From positions 25,988,706 to 26,052,705 of the forward strand of contig NC_090248.1 in NCBI RefSeq assembly GCF_037325665.1: a stretch of 64,000 bases of DNA, read 5' to 3'. The notes under the pieces are model-generated. The model was not told the origin of the DNA and made no database searches. It was given only the letters and a program-made list of their open reading frames with translations. Of the stretch, positions 11,371 through 24,812 are shown in pieces; position 1 is the stretch's first letter; the number at the start of each line of letters is the position of its first letter. Both the position numbers and the translations under genes were made by a program. Source of the stretch: Littorina saxatilis. Lineage: Eukaryota; Mollusca; Gastropoda; Littorinimorpha; Littorinidae.

Positions 11371-12986
11371 ACGCTAGCAGACAACCTAAAATCTTGTCTC
11401 AATCAGAATGATTCCCTTGATACGGATGATTGTTTTGAAAAATTAAAAACATTCTGTGGACAAAAGTTGACTCAAACTGACACGTTTTCTATTCCTCCAA
11501 TCTCAGTGCACGAGGTAGGAAAACTGGTAGAACAAATGGCGAATAAGAAGTCAATGGGTCCAGACAAGATTCCAGTCAAGTTGCTAAAACTTGCTTTACC
11601 TTACATTCTCGATTCCCTAACTTATGTTTATAACCTAAGCATACTAGTTAGTTAGTTAGTTAGTTCGCTGTTGCTTTTCGGGTCCAGCGGACCATAATAG
11701 GCCAAATCAGGACCCCCTAAGGCCAAAAAAAATAATAGGTGTGGTTACGGTAACATAGCCAAAAAAAATAGGGTAGGAAGGCAGGCAATCACTTTTTTTT
11801 TTAAACTTTTTTTTCTAATGTGTACAAATTAAACCTACTTGACAGGGAAATAAGTGTGCGACTCGGGCGCTTTCGCTTTCATTGCGTTTTCTGCACTCAC
11901 TAGTCAAAAATCTTTGGAATCCGTCAACTCTTCTCTTCAAACAAGTGTGGATGAAATCACTGAGTGGTGCGTTTCTAATGCAATGATCATTCATCCGATT
12001 AAAACAAAGAGTATGGTGATAACTACGAGACAAAAACACCAATTAAGTTCTTTACAATTACAACTGTCAGTTGTTTCAACTCAAGTGCAGCAAGTTAGGG
12101 AACATAGATTATTGGGTGTTACCATTGATCAAGAGTTGAAATGGCAAACTCATTTGAGTAATATTTGCAAACTAGTATAAACAAATGTGTACCTGTTATC
12201 AAAATTAAGGCATTACGCAGATTCTGCAGCACTCAAAATGTTCTATTACGCCCACATAATGCCTCATATAAATTTCGCATCGACACTTTGGGATAACTGC
12301 AGTGATGTTCATTTAAAAAGACTCAATTCCCTGCATCGCCGAGCTGCAAAACTTATTCTGCATGATTTGAATAGGTCCACGGATGATAAACTAAAGCTCC
12401 TGAATTTCCTCCCCTTGAAAGATCAGTTGACGTTAAACAAGGCTGTGTTCATGTATAAAATTCTAAATGACGACTGTCCTAAATATTTGAAATCACATTT
12501 CAAACATGCCACAAAAAGATATGGGTCCCAAAAAATCATCCCTCCTATACCTCGCATAGACCTCTACAAATCGAGCTTAGCCTTCTCGGGAGCGTTTCTC
12601 TGGAACTCCTTCCCCCAACAGATAAGAAATGCAACTTCAGTGAAAATGTTTAAGAGACAGTCACGTTCACACATCATTCGTGAATGAAATGTCTTGTTCG
12701 ATTGTTATTTTGTTAAACATTTTGTACTAGTGTTAACGGATGTGTAGCTGATCGGAGCAACTTTATTCCCAAATGAAAGGTATTTATAACTATGTCAATG
12801 TAATTTTGTAATTTTTCAGTTCTCCTTATGAAATTCCTTAAATGCACATTGTGTTGCATTCCATACAATGTATTTCTGTATTTTATATGATTGAATTTAT
12901 ATTTTTTATGTGCGTCTGTCTTTCATGTATAAAGGACAGGTTGGAAGAATAGGCTTTGCCTAAAACCTTTATCCTTTTGTAATAAA
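11370..12986 (+). mobile_element. LINE fragment, reverse transcriptase, core deleted
   Basis: The left part (about 11370-11645) encodes the start of a non-LTR reverse transcriptase, including the typical KSMGPDKIPVKLLK segment. The right part (about 11850-12687) encodes the region after the catalytic box and a LINE C-terminal domain of the 'LSKLRHYAD ... LNSLHRRAAKLIL ... FLWNSFP' type. The catalytic middle is missing, and about 200 bases of another repeat (11646-11850) lie there instead. After the stop near 12687 comes an AT-rich 3' UTR ending in AATAAAGTTCTGAG and a CT array. The copy is dead. Confidence 0.85.
11646..11850 (+). repeat. Dispersed repeat inside the LINE (GTCCAGCGGACC type)
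   Basis: It starts with TTAG units, then a segment with the palindrome GTCCAGCGGACC and 'ATAATAGGCCAAATCAGGACCCC'-like sequence, then AGGCCAAAAAAAATA, GGTAACATAGCC and A-rich runs. The first 75 bases recur inverted at 32498-32564. The second half resembles the arms of the inverted repeat at 20572-20897. Confidence 0.7.
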
Positions 12987-12992
12987 GTTCTG

Positions 12993-13120
<128 letters not shown>

Positions 13121-13520
13121 CTTCTCACACTCTCCCTTCCGAGAATTGGAGGACAATAGCGCCGCATTACAGGTAAGGGTATTCCTTATCAGCGCCGATG
13201 CTTACTTATTCTCTCTGTCTCGAGCTATCAGCCACCAGAAATTATTGACTGATGTACATTCAACGAACTCAGTGAAGGGGATGATTTATTGAGACTGAAA
13301 AGGCAAACATTCGCCAACGACCTTGTCCCGTTAGTCCCGGTTCACGGTTGTACGGGTATTGTCACTACGCATGACATGTTGGCTTATGAATGTGAAGACC
13401 TATCATTCTGCCTGTCATAATCGTCATCTTTACGACTGGCTGCTTTGACTTTTCCTTTGACAAAAATAGTCTGGGCTTTACTGATTGACTTCCCGGTCTC
13501 CTTTCTTTTCTTCCTTTTTA

Positions 13521-13581
13521 CATTTAATCAAGTTTTGACTAAATGTTTTAACATAGAGGGGGAATCGAGACGTGGGTCCTG

Positions 13582-13626
<45 letters not shown>

Positions 13627-14433
13627 TGTGTGTCTGTGTCTGTGTGTGTGTGTGTGTGTAGAGCGATTGAGACTAAACTACTGGACCGATCTTTATGAAA
13701 TTTGACATGAGAGTTCCTGGGAACGATATCCCTGGACCTTTTTTTATTTTTTCGATAAATACCTTTGATGACGTCATATCCGGCTTTTTGTAAAAGTTGA
13801 GGCGGCACTGTCACACCCTCATGTTTCAATCAAATTGATTGAAATTTTGGCCAAGCAATCTTCGACGAAGGCCGGACTTTGGTATTGCATTTCAGCTTGG
13901 TGGATTAAAAAATAATTAATGAATTTGGTCATTAAAAATCGGAAACTTGTCATTAAAATTATTTTTCTTTTAAACGATCCAAAAACAATTTCATCTTATT
14001 CTTCGTCATTTTCTGATTCCAAAAACATATACATATGTTATATATTTGGATTACAAACAAGCTCTAAAAATTAAAAAATATGAACATTATGATTAAAATT
14101 AATTGTCCGAAATCGATTTAGAAACAATTTTTATCTTATTCCTTGTCGGCGTCACTCGGTCCCTGATTCCAAAAACATATAGATATGATATGTTTGGATT
14201 AAAACCAAACTCAGTATGCTAAAAGGAATAGAGATACAGAAAAGCGTGTTATCCTGCTCAGCGCGACCATTACCGCACTATTCTGGCTTGTCGATTTCAC
14301 TGCCTTTGCCACGAGCGGTGGACAGACGAAACTACGAGTATGCGGTCTTGGTGAAAAATGCAGTGCGTTTAGTTTCATTCTGTGAGTTCGACAGCTTGAC
14401 TAAATGTTGTTATTTCGCCTTACGCGACTTGTT
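13521..14433 (-). mobile_element. Helentron-like repeat, family 1, copy A
   Basis: About 0.9 kb. Seen on the plus strand it opens with a hairpin (ATTTAATCAAG/TTTTGACTAAAT), followed by a GGGGGAATCGAGACG-type segment, a GT microsatellite (13586-13660), a conserved body (CGATCTTTATGAAATTTGACATGAGAG, GATGACGTCATATCCGGC, GAGGCGGCACTGTCAC), AT-rich middle and an end CTTGACTAAAT ... CGCCTTACGCGACTTGTT. In Helitron orientation it lies on the minus strand: 5' AACAAG, hairpin at 3'. No coding capacity. It sits 155 bases from copy B in the same orientation. Confidence 0.7.
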
Positions 14434-14588
14434 TTCTTCTTGTTGAACGTTTGACATATTTTCCAGTCTTTTTATTTGTTTAAAGATCGATGGGAGCGAG
14501 GTGGGTAGTAGTGCCCAGCTCATGACTGTGTCCTGTGAATTGTTTCTGTTGTAGTGGCGCTTGTATTTTTCGGGTTTTAACTTTTTTA

Positions 14589-15401
14589 TATTTAGTCAAG
14601 TTTTGACTAAATATTTTAACATCGAGGGGGAATCGAAACGAGGGTCGTGGTGTATGTGCGTGTGTGTGTGTGTCTGTGTGTGTGTGTGTGTGTAGAGCGA
14701 TTCAGACTAAACTACTGGACCGATCTTTATGAAATTTGACATGAGAGTTCCTGGGTATGAAATCCCCATACGTTTTTTTCATTTTTTTGATAAATGTCTT
14801 TGATGACGTCATATCCGGCTTTTCGTGAAAGTTGAGGCGGCACTGTCACGCCCTCATTTTTCAACCAAATTGGTTGAAATTTTGGTCAAGTAATCTTCGA
14901 CGAAGCCCGGGGTTCGGTATTGCATTTCAGCTTGGAAAAGGTCATTAAAAATCTGAAAATTGTAAAAAAAAATAAAAATTTATAAAACGATCCAAATTTA
15001 CGTTTATCTTATTCTCCATCATTTGCTGATTCCAAAAACATATAAATATGTTATATTCGGATTAAAAACAAGCTCTGAAAATTAAATATATAAAAGTTAT
15101 TATCAAAATTAAATTGTCCAAATCAATTTAAAAACACTTTCATCTTATTCCTTGTCGGCTCCTGATTCCAAAAACATATAGATATGATATGTTTGGATTA
15201 AAAACACGCTCAGAAAGTTAAAACAAAGAGAGGTACAGAAAAGCGTGCTATCCTTCTTAGCGCAACTACTACCCCGCTCTTCTTGTCAATTTCACTGCCT
15301 TTGCCATGAGCGGTGGACTGACGATGCTACGAGTATACGGTCTTGCTGAAAAATGGCAGCTACTTGACTAAATATTGTATTTTCGCCTTACGCGACTTGT
15401 T
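14589..15401 (-). mobile_element. Helentron-like repeat, family 1, copy B
   Basis: Same layout as copy A: terminal hairpin ATTTAGTCAAG/TTTTGACTAAAT, short GT microsatellite, conserved body, and a CGCGACTTGTT terminus. It differs from A by internal deletions and substitutions. Confidence 0.7.
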
Positions 15402-15412
15402 CTTCTTCTGTA

Positions 15413-15532
15413 AAAAGAAAACAGAATAGTGCATCGTTCGTGACGCGTCTGATTCAGATGCTTAGTTAGGAAATGTCAGTTCGCGTCTTACATGGCATTT
15501 TGCAAGACCGCCTGCAGTTTAGTTAGAAGAGT
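15413..15532 (+). repeat. Dispersed repeat ending in GA/GACAGA array, copy 1
   Basis: The sequence from AAAAGAAAACAGAATAGTGC through GACGCGTCTGA, TTTTGCAAGACCGCCTG and TTTAGTTAGA is found again at 26889-27003. Both copies run straight into a GA/GACA microsatellite, so the unit probably includes that end. No coding potential. Confidence 0.75.
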
Positions 15533-15536
15533 CTCT

Positions 15537-15580
<44 letters not shown>

Positions 15581-16926
15581 CAGAGACAGAGACAGAGACA
15601 GATCTCCATCGCCAAAACAGGCGTTCAACGGGCAGTAAGTTGTGTAACATGAGACGAGAAGAAACGGAGAGTACGCAAGCACGCTCGTCCAACAACACGT
15701 CATATATATATATGTTGAAAGGACTGGTCGAGGCAAAACAAAGGTCGACGAAAGCCGATGTCCTCACAAAAAGCAACACGTGACCTTTACACCACCAGGT
15801 AGCAGCCGTAAAACTGGAGAGATGAGAGTAACTGACGAAAAGTCTGTACAGTAACCATGTACACTTGATTGTAACAACAGGCAAAAGAAGAGGCGGGAAG
15901 AGAAAGGCATTATCTGCTGATGAGGTGAAGCGAGGTCACACTTATTTCCCTCTTACCTTTTTCTCTCTGGTCTCTCTCTGTCTGTCTGTTGCATCTTTCC
16001 CCGTCCCCCTCCCCTCTTTCTCTCTCTCCACCCGTCACAAACCTGGACCCCCCCCCCACCCCCGCCCCTTATCTCATTTGCCGTGCTATGACGTGCAGTC
16101 ACCGAATTGTGGTGCCCTCTCTAGTCCAAAGAACGTTTCGCTTCAGTCAGTCAGGTATTTGGCAAGGTCTTCCGATTCTCTCTCACTCTCTCTCTTTTTT
16201 GTGTGTGTCGGTGGCAGTTAAAGCCGTTATCGGACCATCAAGCTCATCAGCAGAGCGTCGATGGGTGCAGCTGTCGTTGGTGGGGTTATTGCTGTCGTCG
16301 CAGTCGTTGGGAGGTTGTTGCGCTGGGGGTGTTGATGGAACTTCATGTTGCCCTGGGTGTGACGCAGGGATGACGAGGTGCGGCCAGGTAAACTTGCGCG
16401 CCTTTGAAATACCGTAAGTTAAGTCAGTTAAAGACAAACCACGACATGTACTGTGCAGTAGTACCTGCGACGAAGGAACACTTTTGGGACCAGGCGAAGG
16501 TGTGCCTGTCATGACAGGTATATATTTCGGTCAAGATAAAACACAAAGGGACTAAAGAGTGTGTTCTTTATTGGAATTTGTCCACTTCGGAGGGGCTTCA
16601 CAACGTAGGTACCAGTGTACACTTAAGTTAATGTTGAAACGAAGAAGGAAAGTGGGCAGGGAAGGAAGGAGAAAGGGGTGGAGCGGTTTGCTGGCAGAGA
16701 GGAAAACCAAGGCGCAAACATACAAGGTCATTAGTGTGAGGAGAGAACAGTGGAAATAAATGAGCTGCGGGGGGCGACGGAATGAACACGTAATTTGGTG
16801 AAGAGTGCTATAATGGGTTCAAGGAATTAGGAGAGAGAGAGTGAGAGAGAGAGAGAACTCAGAAAGTTTATTGTTTAGGCCAACTGACCCGTTACAACCG
16901 GTATACATATATATCAAACATGACAG

Positions 16927-16992
<66 letters not shown>
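16927..16992. repeat. (CT)n then (CA)n microsatellite
   Basis: A CT array of about 65 bases followed by CACA-rich sequence up to about 17075. Confidence 0.95.
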
Positions 16993-16999
<7 letters not shown>

Positions 17000-17191
17000 T
17001 ACACACACACACACACTCTAACTCTCACTCCTTCTCTCACAAACACTCACACACACACACACACATTCACACGCACAATACATACATGTATGGGTATGTA
17101 CAGGGGATGGCTGGTGCCACATCAAATACATCCTCAACTACAACATACATCAGAGGACATAATTGAAAAAGAAACAGCAGCTACGCTATAC

Positions 17192-17344
<153 letters not shown>

Positions 17345-18892
17345 TGTATAGAGTGTGTATAGAGTGTATAGTGTGCGTTTGAGTTTACAGTTTATTCTTA
17401 CTGGTATCCCAAAAGTCGACCTCAGTTGCTGATATCAACTTTTAAATTGTTTAACTCCATAACTCATTCCAAATCGTACGACCGCTAACATCACTTTTAA
17501 CCTCGTCTGAACTCTTCACTCTTGAACTTCAAGGCACTAAAATGATACCAAGAGAGGGTGGGTGCGGCTTTTTTAAACGCCATGTTATTGTTATATTCAT
17601 AATGACAGCGTAATGAGGCGTGGAGCCTTGATGGGTACGGTGTCAATCTGACGCCTAGGAATGCGAAAACCCCGATTTAACATAATTCTTGACTCTTCAA
17701 GCCCTTGCCGGCATACATCAGTCATTCATACCGTATGTTGTTCGCTGTCACACGGATTTCGTTCGTGCATTGACTTCTCATTGGATTGATGGGCTGTTTC
17801 CTGGTCGGACTTTTCATTCCAGTAAATATTTTGAATTCCAAAATGGTCAATTGTTGCGAACGTTCGTATTCCAAACAGTTCCTGTTTCTATTTTCTCTTT
17901 GATATTAATTTTATGTTTCCTGTTGCTATGTTTTTTTAATTTTCTGTTTAGACCTAACCCAAATCTTGCACTAGTGAGTGGTGTATTTTCGATTACGATA
18001 ACTCTTCGCTGCGAAGTTTGTATATTTATAAATTTAAGTACTGGGAACGTTTGTACTCAAAACTCTTTGAGATTCCATGATCAGTAAAAGAAACAGTACT
18101 GATTCAAACTACATTGAGACGCATCATCATGTCATTTTGCCGATGCTAAATTACAGTCACGGTTCTGACTCGAACGTTGTTTCAGTAATAAACGTTTGTG
18201 TTGGCTAACAGGCAACACACATTGATACGGCCACAGCTGACACAGACCTAAATTCTATGATTCCTCTAAGTTGCAGTATGTTCATAGTAGAGAGCATAAC
18301 TTCTCTAATAAGACTACCAAACCCTCTCAACCCGCCTCGCCCCCCCCCCCCCCCCCCATCCCGCGCTTCTTTATATCATAAGTATGCTTTACGTATTAAG
18401 TAACGAAGCCTACTACCTACAAGGAGAGCAGCATCAGTCCTCATTCTGTCGGAAGTGTGGTCTTCGTAGAAAGCGTAACTTCTTTAATAATACTGTCAAA
18501 CTCTCTCTCTCTTATGATTAAAGATTATATGTCGAGTAAAAGTCATGCAGAGAGTGAGAGCAGTCAGTATGTTGCATCAGCACGTGTAGGTCTCGCGCTT
18601 GTTAGCTTGTCTCACGTGCATGTCTGGAGGTAGCTCTCAGCTTCCGTCTGGCATTTACGGACGCAAACGGATCATGAGGGTCTTCTCTTAGATTTCGGCC
18701 CTGTTGTTTCTTTTTCCTTTCTGGAGATCGGCTGGGACCTTTTAAGTTTTATCGCATCTTCGACACAGCCGTTACGATCAGTGTCAGTCCTGTCTCTGCC
18801 TTCCGGCGGAGTATGTTTTGACACCCATAGGGTTTCCGTTGCAAGACTGCGTTTACGTGCGAGGTTTTCTTATCAGGTGTTCAATTTTTTTA

Positions 18893-18893
<1 letters not shown>

Positions 18894-18962
<69 letters not shown>
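18894..18962. repeat. (GT)n microsatellite
   Basis: About 68 bases of uninterrupted GT in otherwise unrecognised sequence. Confidence 0.95.
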
Positions 18963-18964
<2 letters not shown>

Positions 18965-19585
18965 CTGAGGTTGTCAAAATGTGTTCATTCAGTGGCACCA
19001 TTGCATGTATGTGGAGGGATGGAATCAAGCCTCTGTTATGCAAATTGGTGTATTACTGTCACTCAGTAACTGGTCTCAGATGCTGAAGACATTAATTTCG
19101 ATTCTATCGCGATTCTGATCGATGTGGCTTCACAAGGGCCACTGAGGCACCTTGCCCTGCTCTGGATACGATGCCGGGAAGCGTTGTACCCGGGTGCACC
19201 TGAAAACAAACGAGCTTCCCATGACACAAACTGTTACACAGCGGGATTCAGAGAGGCCTGGGTGCGAACAGGGCCTTACTTATCACCCGGTGATTAACAA
19301 CAGATCAGCCCCCCTGATGCCGCCCCGCTCCGACCGCAATTAGCGCGCGCGTTGTCGGGTCCATTAGAGTTGTGAACCACTGCAGCGCTTATCTGCACAC
19401 CACGTGCCTCCCTCGTTATTGTGCGTCGACACAAGACAAACAGAATCAGTCAAGTTGATTGGGGTGGACTGGGGGGGGGGGGGGGCAGGGGGCGGGGGGA
19501 CGGGGGTGATACATGTAGTTTGAAGGTGGTCGACGGGTAGGACCCGTGTTAGAACTATTTTTGTGTGTCTGTAAGACGAGGGAGG

Positions 19586-19663
<78 letters not shown>

Positions 19664-20571
19664 TTTTGCCTGTTTGTGGCTGCAGATTATCTTCAAATAG
19701 TTAGTGTCAAATTCTTAGACATTCATGGAGAAAATAATAATGCCTGCTAAGCCGCTTTACCCGCGAAGACATTAGGGCACACTGCGAGTGACACTGTTTT
19801 GTACACCATGCAAATGAGTAATGGATTAATTAACACACGAACAGAGGACACCCGCCAGACAGACAACATTTAAGCAAGTAACTTGATGAATAATACAAAA
19901 AAGGGATCAGAGCCTATACCGGCCGCCAATCCTAAGGCGATTCATCAAAAGTACAAACCAGAGGTATGAATGAATATTCAGTAGCAGTATCACCCGGTGT
20001 CATTCATACCTGCGTGGCTGGCCGGTGAGACTTTGACAGCTAGACATGATTGACATGATTCGTAATGACGTTAATGAGCTGACCATGTGCCCCAAAGTTC
20101 AGGTATTTGCCGTTCGGACATGAGGTATGCTGGGTAGGGGCACGGTGCAGACAGAGGACGGAGGACCGTGATGATATGTCTGGATGACCAACATGCATGA
20201 AATACTACGGCTTTACCGTAAACAGACACACATCAACACTATTCAGTACGTGAACATATGTATGGCAAAAAAGATTCTTTAAAAGATACGCTGTAAAATT
20301 GCATTCCAAGGGATATGATATTTTATTTTATATCCAGAGTGCGCTAGGTACTGTAGCCTTGTCCCATTGAGGCTCAAGCCAACATCGCGTAAAATCCGAT
20401 AAACAGCTTCGAAAGTTCGAACATTGAAATCTGAATTCTTCTTCTACTGCGTTAGTGGGCTCACGAGTGAGCTTTAACGAGTATGGCCGCCCCCACCCCC
20501 TTTCCAAGTCAAAAAAATATTTTTGTTTTAATTTTTTAATTTTTTTATTCTTGGGGGGTGTTCTTGCGTAA

Positions 20572-20897
20572 GGCCAAAAAAATAAAAATTGTCTGTTTAG
20601 GGTAACCCGACCGACCCTATCGATTTGGCGCCGACCCAAAAACTTTTTTTTGATTTCAAAAAAAAAAAAAGAAAAAAAAGAGGTAAAAATGCTAAAAAGA
20701 GACATTTGGCGTTTCTTTCTCTCCCTTTCTCTCTGTTTTATTTATACGTTAGTTTTGAAACATGTATTCATCAAATATAAGAAGTGAATTTACACACACA
20801 CACAAAAAAAAACAAACAAAAAAAACCTACCTACCTACCGACCCTACTTTTTTTGGTCATGTTACCCTAAACAGACAATTTTTTTTTTTTTGGCCTA
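20572..20897. mobile_element. Short inverted-repeat element
   Basis: The left arm reads AAGGCCAAAAAAATA..., AATTGTCTGTTTAGGGTAAC, then CCGACCCTA. The right arm, inverted, carries the same AGGCCAAAAAA, AATTGTCTGTTTAGGGTAAC and GTAGGGTCGGTAGG motifs. The arms are about 70 bases and the centre is A-rich with no frame. It looks like a MITE or a foldback repeat. Related single arms occur inside the LINE at 11720-11780. Confidence 0.65.
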
Positions 20898-23025
20898 ATG
20901 ATTCTGATGCTTATTCAGTGGCTGTGATGTTGCTTACTCCGTGTTTTACCATACTTTTCTAAAAGGTCGGATGGATATCTGGTATGTTGCTTATTCCATC
21001 GACTGATATGACATTTTCCATTTTGACACGACATATGCCGCATAAATAGGTTCGTACTCAAAAGCCGCTGCCATACTCGAGGCAGACGTATCTAGGCACA
21101 CACAAAACACCGAGCAAAAATAAACATGCAGTGGGTCTGCAAATCAGGCCACACGGGGGAAAAATGCTAGAGCAGTCAGTCAGACGTCGTGCACATTGCC
21201 AGACAGACCCGCAGACGTTGAGACAGATGCAGCGAGAGGTTTACACGACCTTGAGACACTCAGACTACACAATCGCTAATTCTCCCAGTCTGGGCGACTC
21301 CCAGGGTCTTTTGATTTTGTGCCATTCGGCAGGTTGCGTGCAGAAGGTGCCGGTGCACCTCCTATTTGCAGTGCCTGAGCTCAGTCGATGTCTCTGGTTA
21401 CTGTGAGGTTCAGTGGAGGTCAATGGCTTTCTGCATGCAGAACGCACAGTTATCCATATCCAGATTTGTCATGTTAAACATGTCCAGAAGTCAGGACTGT
21501 AGACCTCAGTCACGAATACGTATGTCCCACATACTTATGAACTCCAGGAACAGATTTGTACAGACACAAATGGTATGCTGCTCAGCATCAAAAAAACAAG
21601 AATTGTAGGTTACTGGAACGTTTGATTATTGACAAAATCTGTTCAGCACAACAGGATATAGTGCATGATGTAAGCTACATGAGTTCTTAAAATGTCAGTG
21701 CTATGTTGGCAGGACCGAAACACATATATTTCATACTTGATAAACAAAGGGAAGTATCGAATTGTGCCATAACAGGAACAATCACATAGGCTATTTCATA
21801 CCGTTCTTTCAGCTTGTGTGGTCGTCTTTCTGCATGTCTTCGTTCCTGCCTGCCCTTTCTACGAAACAGAAACTTGTATGAGCCGGACCAGTTCCTTAAG
21901 TATGGGGGTATTCCAGTCAATACATTAGTATCTTTTATTTTTTAAATCTGTTAGGAGTCGATTTATGCTTTTGCACGGCATAAAAACGTATGGTTTGCAC
22001 TCACCTGGTTCCCCCTCTTCCCAGACGCACAAACCTTTCTCCTACTAATATCACTGAGTCAGTTCACTCTCACCTTGCCCTTAGCCGAAGGGCTAGGCTT
22101 TGATGATGATAAACACCAAGTGTTTCTCTGTGTAAACATTAATCGAGGTTGTTGGCGCATATCCAAAGTCATCAATTTTCTGTTCCTTGACCGTGGTGAA
22201 TCACCATAGAACTCCAAGGTATAATGATGGTAAACTCAGGCATGACTCTGTCAATGTTAATTGCTTAAAGGCACATTCCTTCCCGTGTGAACGACTCGGC
22301 TCACCATCTAAGATCTAGCCAAGCTTTTACATGGGATAAAAGCATTCCTCCACTCGGACACCCACTACAAATTAACACCCTGGCTGCTCTCTGCAGCATG
22401 GGATTTCTTGTGTGTGATTTTTTTTTTTTTTTATTTTTTTTTTTTAAACTTTACTCTGCAAATATAATTCATATGAAAATCCAACCATGGAAAAGTAATC
22501 AGGATGTTGATTTTGGGTATGTGTCCAAGTCAGTGGAAAGACGTTTGTGTCCCACGCAAAAGCCTGGTTTTTACAGGTAGGACAGTGCCTTTGCCGGAAC
22601 AGGTATGGCCGTTGTCAGTGTTTTAACTTGGACACTTTCTGGTGTGGCAGCGGTCGGCACGTACATGCAGTGACTTCTGGCTTGGTCTGATGTCCTCTTG
22701 CCCATTAGAGCACGAGCTGCACCCCAAAAATTTCTGCCAGCTGCACTTCGGAATTCGTTGTTTGGTTCCAGCGACAGAAAACAAAAAGCAGTGTATTGGG
22801 GGCTGAGGGTGTTCTTTGAGGCTCGATTCACCTTCTACTTCGCTTTGTTTTTGGAAGCCTTCCAAAAGACTTACAGAACCACTACCTCAATACTCGACCC
22901 ACTTGCGGATTGTTATAAAGAAGAAGTTGCCTAAAACCCTGGTTCTTGTTACGCATGGTGAAAGAGGGTGGTTTTGTTTATGCGTTGTCTTACCAATTTC
23001 AAAGAGGTATTGTTTTGGTGCTTTC

Positions 23026-23094
23026 TCTGTCTCTCTCTGTCTCTGCCTCTCTCTCTGCCTGCCTGTCTGTCTCTCTGTCTCTGTCTCTCTCTCT

Positions 23095-23131
<37 letters not shown>
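23026..23131. repeat. Compound CT/CTGT microsatellite
   Basis: Mixed CTCT, CTGT, CCTG and CCCCCC blocks followed by a clean CT run. Confidence 0.9.
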
Positions 23132-23133
<2 letters not shown>

Positions 23134-23662
23134 CATGACACCACCTTGCTTGTAACCCGCCCACCTTTCACTCGGCCCATCTTCCGCTTTCAGCCTGTTA
23201 CCTAACCTAAGACATCGTCACCTTACGCAATGTGCCCTGTACTGTTTGGAGCAACATGGAAGATCTTTCACTGCTGACTTCGTTTTGAAAAATTTGCTGT
23301 TTTTCGTTTAGTCGAATTGTATTTTTGCCTGATTGCGTCCGAGGCCATTGTCTTGCTTATTGCTTACACCGCATTCCCCGTATCTTATTGAATGCGAAAC
23401 CTTGTAAATCAAATCTTCAATGTCTTTGCTGTAGATGTTGATCGCGTACTTCCTATGCTTGCATGCCTGTAATTGGTCGGTTGTTTGCGTTTCTGGTTGA
23501 TTGACTGATTGATTGATTTATGGAGGGAGTGATTGAATGACTGATCGATTGCCGTAGGGATGAATTGATTAATTGACTTGTTTTTTTGAATGGTTATTTG
23601 ACTGACTGATTGATGATTTGATTTCCTCCTGAATAATTCAGCCCCTTGTCTTATTTTTTCAG

Positions 23663-23837
23663 AGGGGAGTGATCAACATGAGAGGAAAGAAGTATTTCAT
23701 CGAACCATTGAAGAACTCGTCATCGTCATCATCGTCGAATTCATCTTCGTCATCATTACCACTTCATCAAAGACCACATATCATCTACCAGCAGCAACCT
23801 GCCAAAAATCATTCAACGTCCAACTGTAGTGTAACAG
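23663..23837 (+). CDS. ADAMTS9-like: ADAMTS exon 1 of visible part: propeptide
   Basis: The acceptor is a T-rich tract ending TTTTTTCAG and the donor is CAG|GTAATC. In frame it reads GVINMRGKKYFIEPL, the propeptide signature seen across ADAMTS proteins ('GLI...YFIEPL'), then a long serine run encoded by TCG/TCA repeats (about 23719-23757), then HIIYQQQ. It ends in phase 1. Preceding exons must exist because the start codon and signal peptide are absent. The polyserine tract is a likely length-variable site. Confidence 0.85.
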
Positions 23838-24188
23838 GTAATCGCAATTTTGATCAACATGTACATAGTAAAGCTATTCTTTCTGTCTTTCTTACTTTCT
23901 TACTTTCTCTCTTACTTTCTTTCTTTCTCTCTGTCTCTCTGTCTTTCTGTCTGTCTTTTGTCTCATTTTTTCATTTTTTACAAACTCTTAACTCCTCTCC
24001 CCCCACCCCTCTTTCTCTCTTTTTCTGGAGATGATCTGTCCCTCTCTGAGGTCTTCCTCCATTCTTTATGTCTACCTACACAGCTAAAGAGCTCGATCCT
24101 TAACGCTTCAAAGAAAATGGGGAAATAGCTGTGTCAAGAAGAGTAACTTCTACCACCTTATGATCCGTAAGGAAGGAGTCAATGATCG

Positions 24189-24202
24189 AGAGAGAGAGAG
24201 AG

Positions 24203-24278
<76 letters not shown>

Positions 24279-24290
24279 AGAGAGAGAGAT
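24189..24290. repeat. (GA)n microsatellite in intron
   Basis: About 100 bases of GA with GAAAGA variants at the right end. Confidence 0.95.
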
Positions 24291-24628
24291 CATTTGAAAA
24301 TTGTCAAGCGTATGGCTGGCAGCACTTCCGTCGGACGCTTACCTTACTTTCAAGTGATACTTCACCCTGTACGTCTTTTTTTTGTCTCCCCTTTCCAACA
24401 AAAAAACCCCACAACAACATGTAAAAGTCATCAGTGTTCTGGCGGTCATTCACTCGGAACCGTCTAGCAAAACACTGAACTGGGCACGGAAAAGGGGATA
24501 GAGAGGAAGGATAGAGATAAAGAGTTAATCGATTACTTAGAAAGGGTTCTATTAGATATATAGATTGGATATACATTAATTTGATTTAGATTAAAGAGAG
24601 AGAGAGAGACAGAGAGAATGTGTGTGCA

Positions 24629-24674
24629 GTCTGTGTGTGTGTGCCGGTGTGTGTGTGTGTGCTTGCGTGTGTGT

Positions 24675-24751
<77 letters not shown>

Positions 24752-24770
24752 TGTGTGTGTGTGTGTGTGT
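24629..24770. repeat. (GT)n/(GTGC)n microsatellite just before exon 2
   Basis: GT blocks interrupted by a clean GTGC tetranucleotide block (about 24717-24752), ending some 40 bases before the acceptor of exon 2. Confidence 0.95.
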
Positions 24771-24812
24771 ATAGTTGACATGTAAATCACCAAATTTGTT
24801 TCTCTGTTTCAG

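Noticed and set aside
15989-16417. Possible signal-peptide exon with a hydrophobic stretch near 16261-16390 and a following GTAAAC
   Set aside because: The ATG frame stops within 25 codons, the alternative open frame has no start, and nothing links it to an ADAMTS propeptide.
17689-18087. 132-codon open frame
   Set aside because: No recognisable domain, no splice signals in agreement, and a T-rich hydrophobic composition expected by chance.
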